From the NCBI GenBank assembly GCA_009760855.2, contig WPIO01000039.1, positions 3,058,501 through 3,122,500 on the forward strand: DNA of 64,000 bases, written 5' to 3'. A program made the translations under genes and the position numbers. Of the stretch, positions 23,801-32,472 are shown piece by piece; the first letter of the stretch is position 1, and every line of letters starts with the position of its first letter. The notes below the pieces were generated by a model. That model had not been told where the DNA came from. It saw only the letters and a list, made by a program, of their open reading frames with translations, and searched no databases. Source of the DNA: Cristatella mucedo (taxonomy: Eukaryota > Bryozoa > Phylactolaemata > Cristatellidae).

Positions 23801-25008
23801 CCGGTTAATACACGAGGCGGCGCTCACTTACGACTTTCGCGACCGAAAGTGTGCTCATTTGGCTTGACTGCGATGCATGCACGAAAATAGACATACCTCA
23901 GCTGCTACGCTGGCTCGTTGATATCTTTTTGCCTGGATCCTTCAAGAAGGGGATTTATTGGCTGCGACCTAACCGTCCGAGTGCTAAAGGAGGTCGTTCA
24001 CTGGTACTTTCTGGACACCGAGAGTATCGTTCCGCATCTATTTCTTAGAACTTCAGATGGCATGCCTCTTTATCGGAAGCTATACAGACTGCTTGTTTTT
24101 CCTGTGACCGCGATTGTCCGAAGAAAACACAATCATCAGATATGAGCAACTTGTTCGACGTGCACTTTACTTGTTTGACGTGAGTGATCTCAGCCGAGTT
24201 CTGAAACTACATCATTTTCTGTCGCGCAATATTTCAGGCGGAAATGTGCTATGCTTTCGTCAGCTACTTCCCCAAGACGCCCGGATTTGACCAGTGCGTT
24301 CAATTTGACAATTACGATCAGTGCGACAATTACAATAGTGGGCGTGAGTACAGAGTGCCTTGGCGGCAAAGCGATCGCCTAGTACCTTTGGTCTGACCTG
24401 AGCCTCATACGTGGCACTCTTTCGCGAGTTGAGCGGCTAAAAGTTTGTCTTTGTGCAGGATTTCAGCGCCGTCGACACACCGTACGGGCGTTTCTTTAAT
24501 TGAGTTCATTTCGACATCACTCTGCACGAAATCTCACATACTCTCCGCGAAAATAATTACTCCATTGCTTGGCTTTCGCTTTCTGCTTCCGAATCAAACC
24601 GTGCTGGATGTGATCATTTCTTAGAGCTAATCATGGGAAGTTGCGATTATATGGAGTTTTGGCAGACCATAAACGGTGTAATCGGCCTGGCAAGACAGCA
24701 GTGCACCAGTGTGAGCGCAACGCAGTGCACTTCCGAGTGCGCAGGCGCAATCAGACAGATATACGGTCACATATGCATGAAGGTAAGGCTTGAGCATTCA
24801 GAATGAATGCGCACTATGTTTTGCGCTCCTCGGGAGTAAAGAGCTTGCTTTATTTAGCACCAACGCACGTCGATTAAGTATTTTATTTTATGGCTGCTGT
24901 TCTATTCAGGATCGACTGGAAGCATTCGTGAAGACTCGGTTCCTGAAGATGGTAAACTGGGAAGAGCTTGACCAGTGGCGCACCTTGCTAGGCAAACACT
25001 GCAGCTGA
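17666..25008 (+). CDS. Secreted DBH/MOXD-type copper monooxygenase, 9 exons, no DOMON domain
   Basis: Nine exons encode about 416 residues of a type II copper, ascorbate-dependent monooxygenase. Known relatives are dopamine/tyramine beta-hydroxylase, MOXD and PHM, which hydroxylate a carbon in the secretory pathway or outside the cell. Residues 1-19 (MAAPRWALLAALLSTLCLA) read as a signal peptide, followed directly by the Cu2_monooxygenase domains. The DOMON domain that precedes them in DBH and MOXD1 is absent. Copper ligands are all visible: MHHM (about 81-82) and the His of QIHW (about 145) for the CuH site; IHMH (about 220 and 222) and the Met of AEMC (about 299) for the CuM site. Phases agree at every junction except exon 1 to exon 2, where canonical donors leave one extra base. 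The DBH-like block DATGLRIFYTSKLR and the C-terminal cysteines favour the DBH/MOXD branch over PHM. The substrate cannot be inferred. An AATAAA lies at 25214. Confidence 0.9.
18001..18165 (+). mobile_element. S1-like SINE in monooxygenase intron 1
   Basis: CCCAGCGGTGAGGTGCTCG head, box B GGATTCGAGTCC, GCAATCCTCTGCTCCCCGC body, and CGCTATATGGGCGAGG. Confidence 0.6.
18760..18879 (+). CDS. Monooxygenase exon 2 (first CuH His-His pair)
   Basis: Acceptor TTTACAG|ATTCCC; donor AGT|GTAAGA. Forty codons in phase 0. They hold NNEVMHHMILFGC, the conserved His-His pair of the CuH site, and a cysteine. Confidence 0.92.
19615..19850 (-). repeat. Family D repeat
   Basis: Begins with a reverse L2-type tail (CCCAAAGTGAACTTAATCTC) and continues GAAGACACTCGTAGCCACC, GGTTAGTAAG and ATGCACTGGATCGTGC, as in the 27370 copy. 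Confidence 0.6.
20391..20574 (+). CDS. Monooxygenase exon 3 (third CuH histidine)
   Basis: Acceptor TTTCTCCAG|GAGCCC; donor ACAG|GTTCGC. Phase 0 in, phase 1 out. Encodes HACGGMEDKC, a W..G block, and LLLQIHWSNAG, where the His matches the third CuH ligand (the HYxNP region in DBH). This divergent exon is identified by position, phase and these residues. Confidence 0.88.
22226..22429 (+). CDS. Monooxygenase exon 4 (HxH of the CuM site)
   Basis: Acceptor TTTTTCAG|ACGCG; donor CTTG|GTAAGC. Phase 1 in and out. Begins at DATGLRIFYTSKLRPYN, close to the DBH consensus, and ends in TYIHMHYLG with the two CuM histidines. Confidence 0.95.
22547..22672 (+). CDS. Monooxygenase exon 5
   Basis: Acceptor TTTTTTAG|GTTCGC; donor CCAG|GTCAGC; phase 1 in and out. 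Encodes GSRGLLQLFRNGRLV and PIDVHQKAVQILPG, the beta-strand region between the HxH and the methionine ligand. Confidence 0.92.
22764..22852 (+). CDS. Monooxygenase exon 6
   Basis: Acceptor AGAGCAG|GTGACG; donor TGAG|GTAAGG; phase 1 in, phase 0 out. Encodes GDEVKLTCWFDTKS, matching the conserved GD...C.(Y/F)(N/D)T segment of the family. Confidence 0.92.
23050..23206 (-). mobile_element. S2 SINE with target duplication, in monooxygenase intron 6
   Basis: Complete S2 flanked by the direct repeat CATCCAAT (23042-23049 and 23207-23214). Defines the S2 5' end as ..CGCCGAGCTGGTTTGG. Confidence 0.95.
24238..24343 (+). CDS. Monooxygenase exon 7 (CuM methionine)
   Basis: Acceptor ATTTCAG|GCGGAA; donor GGGC|GTGAGT; phase 0 in, phase 1 out. 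AEMCYAFVSYFPKT carries the Met ligand followed by the conserved Cys and a YFP motif, as in DBH. Confidence 0.94.
24625..24782 (+). CDS. Monooxygenase exon 8 (Cys-rich C-terminal part)
   Basis: Acceptor TTCTTAG|AGCTAA; donor GAAG|GTAAGG; phase 1 in, phase 0 out. Cysteine-containing segment (SCDYMEF, QQCTSVSATQCTSEC, GHICMK) compatible with the disulfide-bonded C-terminal region of the DBH branch. Confidence 0.88.
24910..25008 (+). CDS. Monooxygenase exon 9 (terminal)
   Basis: Acceptor TCTATTCAG|GATCGA. Thirty-two residues and TGA. RFLKMVNWEELDQW resembles the amphipathic C-terminus of DBH. The protein ends GKHCS with no membrane anchor, so a soluble secreted enzyme is expected. Confidence 0.9.
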   Translation, partial: DRLEAFVKTRFLKMVNWEELDQWRTLLGKHCS

Positions 25009-25213
25009 AAGCGATGCAAACTGAGTCATTGGCATTATGTTTGGATTCTGGTTTATCCGGCGCTTGTAAAGAGGCCAGTCAAGTGCAACCAATCCGAGCA
25101 AGGCACTTAAGATTTGTTTCGTTGCTGGAGCAATAGTAAGCCTTGATTAGCACTATTTCTCCAATCAGATATCATAAGATGGTTGCACTCAGTAAGCCGT
25201 TGCTCTTGTTGCG

Positions 25214-25219
25214 AATAAA
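25214..25219 (+). terminator. Candidate polyadenylation signal of the monooxygenase gene
   Basis: AATAAA 205 bases after the stop codon, the first canonical hexamer downstream of exon 9. Confidence 0.55.
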
Positions 25220-25236
25220 AAGCCTGAAGCCTGAAA

Positions 25237-25306
25237 TATCCCCTTCAGTGGAGAACCAGATAGAGGTGCTTATCCCCTTCAGTGGAGAACCAGACAGAGG
25301 TGCTTC
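25237..25306 (+). repeat. 34-bp tandem duplication
   Basis: Two copies of ATCCCCTTCAGTGGAGAACC plus AGA(T/C)AGAGGTGCTT, one base different, just after the monooxygenase poly(A) signal. Confidence 0.9.
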
Positions 25307-25309
25307 TAT

Positions 25310-26160
25310 GGCGCACTATAAACCTAATCCCTTCACTCCGGGGGTCGCTCGTAATGTGGCTTGGAAGTCTGAGCCACCACGGTTCTCTTAATAAATTTAA
25401 TAAACAATTAATTCAGAAAGTTAAAAGCTATAGAGGCAATGCTTATGATTAACTATGACGGCTTGCTAGCTATTTCCCAAAATTCTAAGACTATACTACG
25501 ATATGCAATTTAGTTTACGCCTCGTCGGTGACCGAAGGTATCTTTGTTAGCAATTGTGATATCTAACGTGATGGAAAATTTTGTAATATTGTAACATGGA
25601 GGCCTTCAGTACCGGACTGACTAGATTTGCATCCCAAGTAGAGGGAGAACATTTCTTTCTTTGGTGACGGGAATGCGATGCAAAATTTATGAGGGCTCAG
25701 ATCGCATTTATTAAGCCTGTATATTGCTTGGTTTTTAAATTTTGAGATGCAAGCAAATAAAATGACTTCTTAAACGCTGTCTTCTAAAAAACTTTTATCA
25801 TACGAGAAATTGTCATCAGGGAGACACCCAGTTTCAAGCTCTGAATGTTTGTCTAATTACAGTACTCACATAGTAGCAGATTATATCCAGGTCCAAGAAG
25901 TTCATAAGATTTCAGGTAATTTAGAATTCTGAACGAGCTTTGTTGGCGCTTAAGTCCTAATGTCCACAGAATAGGAACTTTGGTTCACAGCTGCAGTTGC
26001 GAAGTATAAATGCTGAATGATATGAATATCGTCGGCACAGAAATAATAGTCTGTTTTCACCAACTCCCCGGTTGTCTAGCATAGACTCAGCATGAGGTTT
26101 GCCGAAAAAAGCCGTTACGCATCTAAAGCTGGTGATGTAAATGCCTTCTAGTTTGGTCAT
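25310..26160. other. No gene recognised
   Basis: AT-rich intergenic DNA, nothing assigned. Confidence 0.5.
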
Positions 26161-26165
26161 TAAGC

Positions 26166-26620
26166 CCGAGAGATTCAGTTGCGCGTATCATTTGATGAAG
26201 GAGCTGCGAGGACACAGAGTTGATCAGCAGATACACCAGAAATTCTCACTCTGACCGTCACGAACCACAATGACCTGCCTCCTTCATACCTAGCTGAACT
26301 ATTTCGCGAGTTTAAGCCTGCTTGTAGCATCTAAATAACTAATTGAACCGTCTTATACTGATTCACTGTTGGCGAGAGAGGCATTAGCTTTGCTGTGGAA
26401 CTCACGTCCACGATAAAGAGCCTGATGCGGCAACATTCCCACCCTACGGCCCAAAAACCTTCTTTCCAGCCATTCCAGTGCTGCTACGGCCCTGCTGCTC
26501 ACTTCACCGTCTATCCTCTGGCCCAGCTGAGCTTCTAACCACCTCTTTGTTGTGCGAGGTGAACTCCGTTAGCTGAAGTGCACGCACCTAAGGACTCGTA
26601 GACTCTGGGTAAGCTGTAGA
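26166..26620 (+). mobile_element. LINE B fragment, strongly decayed
   Basis: Still shows TCCTTCATACCTAGCTGAAC, GGAACTCACGTCCAC, and TCTTTGTTGTGCGAGGTGAA in LINE B order. Confidence 0.75.
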
Positions 26621-27365
26621 AAACTTCAGTGCCATAATCGTCTAGTTTGTATGACACTGTGGAATGAAAAGCCAGAGACGAGTAATAAATGCACGAAAAA
26701 GGCAGACAGCAGCATGCTTATGAGAGCAGAACTGAGTGGTACAGGCACGGTGGCTGCAGGGAACATCCGGTACGTCTTTTCATCATCACCATAAACAGCC
26801 AGTTCACTACCTCCTACACCTACTGGGTGGTGCGACGCAGTAAGACCGACGTGGATAGGGCAAGCAAAGGCAGCGCGAACATCATGTCAATCAAGATGGG
26901 CACGGGGCCCAGCCAGAGCGAGCTCATCTCGGCATCACACCGGCATCACATGTGGATCAGCACGCACTCTTGATGGCGGGCGCCGGCTCCGAGTCCTCGA
27001 GCAGCATTGAGCCACCTCGGCCTCCGAACTGTGCCACTCAAGTGCCTGCTCCCGACGCGACGGTGCCTCCAAAAAATTGAGACTCGAAGTCCATTCTTAA
27101 ATAGTGCCCGAAAAGGGCTGGAGAAATTCCCTGGAGCTATTCCTGGTTTACCACTGCATTTCCGTTTGCCCAACTACGAGGGAAAACGCTACGTAGTGCA
27201 GCAGCCAGCCATTGACTACTCTATAGGCGTTGACCAATGAAACCGCAGGATTGAGGAGTACTCCTCCCTGATTAGCTAGCTCACGCAGAAGACATTCAAA
27301 TAGTGCTTGATGAGTCTAGCGGTGTGAGCTTGGCGATGCGTTCACCGGGAATAAAAATGATGGCT
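26621..27365. other. Unassigned; protein-like frame at about 26760-26970
   Basis: GC-rich stretch with a + frame reading FIITINSQFTTSYTYWVVRR. No family recognised. Confidence 0.3.
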
Positions 27366-27369
27366 ATAA

Positions 27370-27650
27370 TAGGTCGTTTGTACATCACTCTAAGATCACT
27401 ATACCTATATTCAGGTGCTTTACAACTCGCTGGAAGGAAACTACAATAAACCAGGGTTAATGGCACGAAAGGACTCGTGCTTAAGCAAGCATGCAGAATC
27501 AAATAAACAACAAGCATGCAAAATCAAACAAATAACTTGCTTAGATCAGCTTGCAAAAAAGCACCCCCAGACGGCACTCCGAGCCACCGGTTAGTAGGAC
27601 CACTGGCTAGTAAAATGCACTGAATCGTGCGCAGGTAAGCACGTGAAATA
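27370..27650 (-). repeat. Family D repeat
   Basis: AAGCATGCAAAATCAAACA repeats, CAGACGGCACTCCGAGCCAC, GGTTAGTAGGACCACTGGCT and GCACTGAATCGTGC match the 19615 copy. Confidence 0.6.
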
Positions 27651-28570
27651 ATATGGACGAGAGGCTATCTTGGCGGAACGGATGCATCTTTAGCAAAGAC
27701 TTGAATGCTACCTAACGCTGGGTAATAGTTTTCCATGCATTTTTTAGCTTTTGGCACATAACGCGTTTTCATAATGAGTCCTACGCCTAAAATAAACATG
27801 AAATACCCATTTCTCTCAAAAGCTTTGCTTCTGTTGTCTGGGCAATGGCATTTTCAAATATCTGGTTTCGCTGTGAGGTACGGTGCGGACGTCATGTTCG
27901 AACAGTAGCATGCGTTATGTCGCTACCCGAATTAGTGAGCGTTGGGTGGACACAGCACTACGGAGTAGTAACCATAGAAAAACAACAGCGCGTGTGTCTT
28001 AAAAGAGCATTTTAATTTGAGTTATTGCTAGATAAGAGAATAGTGAATGACCGAAGTTGATTGAAATGGCGCGAAGAGGTTGCTTGCATCCACCAGCTGC
28101 ATTCTTCAGCGAGTGTAAGCAATTCATCAAGAAAAGAGCAAAAACTACATCCTTAAAGCGTCTGCTAAGACGTGCAACGACTGAAAAGTGTACTTCGGCA
28201 TGTCGGTCGGGAAATTAGATAAGACGAAGAGGTACCCCCATTTCATAAGCGAGCACTGGCAGAGAACTCTAAGGTCAGGCGAACTATTTCTACTCGCTAC
28301 GTGGAATTTTTGGCACACCGTTAGGTAATGCCTAAAATAGCCTTCTTTAATTTGTGTAATTCTGATATACTTACAGGCTGGCTGGTACAGGAGAGAAAAG
28401 AGATCCGTAAAGTTTGCAATCCCAATAATTTGGCAAAAGCATCCGATCTCTCGAACAACTACTGCTGCTGCGTAGTGAACCCTTCCACGAGTCAAACTAG
28501 AAAGAGCGAGCCTCCTATCGTGTACCAGCGGATTACTTCATTGATAATATTAATGGATTTGGCATTAATC
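27651..28570. other. No gene recognised
   Basis: Minus-strand frames of up to 116 codons near 28145-28495 without a recognisable domain. Confidence 0.4.
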
Positions 28571-28689
28571 ACATGAGTAGCACGCTGCCGAGCTCCAATT
28601 ACGCACCCATTCTGAGAGAGGGAGCAGCCATATTCAGGAGATTGAGCAGCAATTCATACGGAGGGTACGAGGCTACAACAGATCCAGGT

Positions 28690-29820
28690 TTTAATTTCAC
28701 AATTGCAGCTGAGGGGGGAAACCTCGTTCCTCAATCAGAAAGACCAGAACGATTTGATTAGAGACCTTGGCCTTACCAAGCCCGAGGTGGAGCTTTTAAC
28801 ATCTATGCTCAATTAGTGAAATTTGTCGGATAAAAGTGTGAAAGTAACAGATCAGTGAAAGCGTCGTCTCATCTTCCTTACTTCTTCAGTTAGCAAGATG
28901 TGGTGTACTTTTAAAACAACGTGGCCGGTCTATTCGAGGAGATTTGAATAGAACGTAATCCGGGTGAATAGAATCTACATATAAATAGTACATCCAGAAG
29001 CCTCAAAACCATTCTACTTACTGACGGGAACAGGTACCCGTCTCTCCTAATGACTCATTCTATGAACCTCAAAGAGGGCTACACCAGCGTCAAATGGCTT
29101 TGAAGTACCGCGACAATTGCTTGGAGGTCATTGGATACTTCAAAATTACGTCGTTCCTGATGGGACTCAATGCGGTTTCATGAAGTTTCATTGGTTTCGT
29201 CGCCTATTGGACAGCCGGGACACAAAGACGCACTATCACAAAAGGGACAAGCCACAGCGGACAGAGTTACTTGTAGGGAAGAACAGCCCCAAGTGGGTGC
29301 CGCCAATGGACCCTTGATGCGTGCTAATGCCACCACTGCACATTAAGTTAGGCCTCACCAAGCAATTTGCCGCGGCATTTGACAATGAGTCTGCCGCTTT
29401 CAAGCACCGCCGACATATCTAGATACAGCTGTCGAAGGCAAGGGTAAAGGCTGGTATCTTCGTCGGACCACAGATAAAGAAGGTCGCAGAGTTTGATGAA
29501 TTAACCAAGAAGCTGAGCAGGACGGAGAAAGCTGCTTGGAGCAGTTTCTTTACAGTAAGTGGTCCACGGCTTTCTTGACAATCAGTGGGCTGAAAACTAT
29601 GAGCAGCTGGTTCAGGCTTTCCTAAAGAAATGTGCCCAAACGAGAGGCAGAATGTCCTTGAAATATCGTATCCTTGCGGATCACCTTGAAAAATTCAATG
29701 GGAACATGGGAGTTTACTGAGATGAACAATACGAGCGCTTCAGCTAGGATATTCTGAACTTCGAACTTCGTTAATAAGGACAGTATAACTAAAACATGAC
29801 GGTCGCTTCTTTTAGAAAAC
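28690..29820 (+). pseudogene. Decayed single-exon copy of a widespread animal protein family of unknown function
   Basis: Successive frames match a protein family that I recognise as recurring, multicopy and uncharacterised in cnidarian, arthropod and fish genomes. Visible blocks in order: FLNQKDQNDLIRDLGLTKPE (28727 on); RSLKTILLTDGNRYPSLLM, then HSMNLKEGYTSVKWL (about 28990-29100); LEVIGYFKITSFLMGLNAV; LDSRDTKTHYHKRDKPQRTE; LMPPLHIKLGLTKQFAAAFD (about 29325-29390); KARVKAGIFVGPQIKKVAEF; LSRTEKAAWSSFF; MSLKYRILADHLEKFNGNMG; DEQYERFS; DILNFELR. At least ten stops and several frameshifts break it, so it makes no protein. The multicopy habit of the family suggests a mobile or capture-prone origin. 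It is neither a LINE nor a known transposase that I can name. Confidence 0.75.
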
Positions 29821-30924
29821 AATTTGCAGTATAGCTGTAAATCCAGAATATCTACTCACGCCTGAAATAATTTCATCGGTCATTTTTATGTGACGTCAGA
29901 GTAAATATTGGTTAATGTGGATGTATTTGCTGTTCTTTCTGATAAAATCTGAGCTAAAAGACTCGAATCTGAGGGTTTATAGTCACAAATGGATTAATTT
30001 CAAGTTAGTCCCTGTCCTGGTCGCAAACAAAGTTTGCAGGTAATATTGGCCATCTTCTACATTTCTGAGGCATAAGCAATTAGCAAATAGCACATATTAA
30101 CCTGAGAAATTTGCATTGCATAAGTGCAGATGCTGACGTCATTTCAAGCGAAGACAGAAACCCGCAGGTAGTTCAAGACTTCCGGTGCTTACGAACTGAA
30201 GGCACGATCAATAAAAGATTTCAAATTTTAGTGGCGAAGGAACGGCGAGGTGACGGAAGCCGAGGAGCTGGGGATCAGAGTGCAAAGTGGAGTCCCAGGC
30301 GGATTGGCCGGCTGGGGCAGGTGAGTGAAGCGACCTGTTTTTAAGCCAGACCGAGGATCTCGAAATCAATGCGATCCTTGATAAGAAGCCAGCGAAGCTC
30401 TCACGGAAGTGCTGTGAGGCGGCAGCTACGCCGTTAAAGACAGACGAGACGAGCTGCTGAGTTGCCTATGATTTTACGGCACAGGCCTGGAGACTAGAAT
30501 CAAAGAAGCTCAGTAGTCTAGAGCACCATACCATTGATTAGCAAAATCTGGCGCTTAGTCTATTCAGAAAAAGCTGCTGGCTGGAGCAATAAAGGATTCC
30601 TAGTTGTGAAGTATTGAGGCGATGACATTTCTACCTTTACCTTTACACGTCAATCGCTCAGATGAGAGGAAAAAACCCGACCGAAATGTTTCAGATGAAC
30701 TCAGTTCTTTAATTTGTCTAGCAAGCAACTTATCAGTTTTATTTTCAGAAGCTTCTCAAGAAAGAAGAGACTATAAAGAAAATTAGCGAGACCCCAGAAT
30801 CAATAAAGAGTTTAAGTAGGGGCTGTGAGATGGCTGACTATGTAGGCCATGAAATTCAGTAGGATGCAGTGGTGTATATAATTCCAGCGATCAAATGATT
30901 TCTAAATTAATTATAAACTGCTCA
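29821..30924. other. No gene recognised
   Basis: Nothing assigned. A frame at 30111-30344 has no family features. Confidence 0.45.
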
Positions 30925-30938
30925 TGAGAGAGAGAGAT

Positions 30939-31008
<70 letters not shown>
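30925..31008. repeat. (GA)n microsatellite
   Basis: About 80 bases of almost pure GA, ending exactly where the LINE B copy begins. Confidence 0.95.
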
Positions 31009-31011
<3 letters not shown>

Positions 31012-31450
31012 CTAGCTGAACTGCTGCATCAGTTTCAGCCTGTTCGCGCCCTCAGGTCCTGTGTGGACAATAAATTAGCTGTTCCATTCCTCCGCTTAAA
31101 GACCGTTGGCGACAGAAGCTTTAGCTCTGCAGGTCCTAGACTGTGGAACTCGCTTCCACAATTCTTGCGCAACGATAACTACTCTCTTACTGCCGACTAT
31201 GGCTCATCCTTTTCAGCGGTCCTGAGCTGCTACTTCCATGCTGCTCACTACCTCAACTGCTCTCCGGACTCTGCTATGCTTCCCACTTTCTCTTTGTTGC
31301 GTGAGACGAAATCTGTTGGCTACCGAATGCGTACCGGAAGCCGCTTAGGCTGTGAGTGCGGTATACAAAACTCTCCTGCGTAACACCCACATGTTCTTTA
31401 CGACTTTGTGGAGTTACAGACAGAGATACATTACAGTAAATATAGAGAGA
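31009..31450 (+). mobile_element. LINE B, 5'-truncated, well preserved
   Basis: Begins YLAELLHQFQPVRALRSC, reads LWNSLPQFLRNDNY, SLLRETKSVGYRM and GCECGIQNSPA, and ends at the tail GAGATACATTACAG. A GAGAGAC follows, so the element may have entered the GA array. Confidence 0.92.
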
Positions 31451-31951
31451 CGCTGAAACCAAAAGCCTGCTAATTGTATCTATTCATACAAATATCAGAT
31501 AGGCAGCATCGATAACTTTTACAATACCTCGCATGGAAACACTTCATTAATAAAGCCCGATTAGATATGTGCGGAGTACCTGAGCAACATTTCTGAGTTC
31601 GTTTTATAGGTAAAGGATAGCTAAAAGCAGCAGTTTGGTTCTATCTCGCCAAATTGCACAAAGGTCAACAATGAACGCTTGCGCCACGATACCAACCAGC
31701 TCGTGCAAGGCAGGTCGGTTCAGCTGCTCTACTCTACTCTACTCAGCTCCTACTTAAAGATGCTTCGCCATCTTTTATCCATCTTCAACAGCGTCTTTTT
31801 AACCAAGATAAGCAGGTCGGTATAGGGTGCAGCAGTGGTAGCCCTCAATATTTCTGACGGATATCAAATAAGTCGGATTGCTAGACAGCAGCACCTCTTC
31901 TGTCACCGGTTCTTCCAGGCTACGTTGCACTGACAAGCTGTCTACTTCGCT
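31451..31951 (+). promoter_or_regulatory. Upstream region of the GPCR gene
   Basis: About 500 bases between LINE B and the first GPCR ATG. Contains CTACTCTACTCTACT near 31730. No core promoter element could be assigned. Listed by position only. Confidence 0.25.
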
Positions 31952-32472
31952 TTGGGAAGTGCAGCTGAAAATCAAGCTGATGCTCACCGACTTCGGCCGG
32001 CGGCTTGCTCCAATCCGCTTCTGATGTACACCGACGGCTTGTGGAATGGCTTCGTGGCAGCCTTACCAGCGGCGCCGGCATGCGAAGAACAAGGTCAAGC
32101 CTTGTATGGCTTCATAATTGACTCAATTATCCTCGGAGTTCTATGCTCATTAGGTATAGCATTCAACTTGTTTGAGACAATCGTTCTGGTCCATATGACC
32201 AATTCACAAATCAAGCAGCTTTTACGGGCAGAGTCCGCGGTGTCTACGCTGTACTGCTTGCTGCTCGTACCCGCCCGCGTCTGCTCGCAAGTCTATCCGT
32301 ACAACGGGAAACTGGTCAGCTTCTACAACTCACGAGTGTATTTCCAAGTTTACTTCGATGTCGGCATTGACACGCTGCTGACTTCTAGCGTGTGGCTAAC
32401 GGTGTGCGCGTGTTATCACAGATACGCGGAGATATGCAGATCGGCTACCTCTAGTGGCGCATTGACGACAAG
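31952..32472 (+). CDS. GPCR exon 1 (N-terminus, TM1-TM3)
   Basis: Open from ATG 31952; a second ATG at 32024 lies closer to TM1. Ends at the donor AAG|GTATGT, leaving two bases (AG) of a split serine codon. Contains TM1-TM3 and the HRY motif. Confidence 0.85.

Noticed and set aside
17666-25008. PHM (peptidylglycine alpha-hydroxylating monooxygenase) as the identity
   Set aside because: The DATGLRIFYTSKLR and EMCYAFVSYFP blocks and the C-terminal cysteine pattern follow DBH/MOXD. No lyase domain follows.
26689-27240. Candidate exons with SYTYWVVRRSKTDVDRAS
   Set aside because: Next to a decayed LINE B. No family recognised and flanking splice sites are not consistent.
30350-30600. Another LINE A fragment in reverse
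   Set aside because: Only a short resemblance (CTCGAAATCAATGCGATCC) to the LINE A C-terminal region. Neighbouring blocks do not align.
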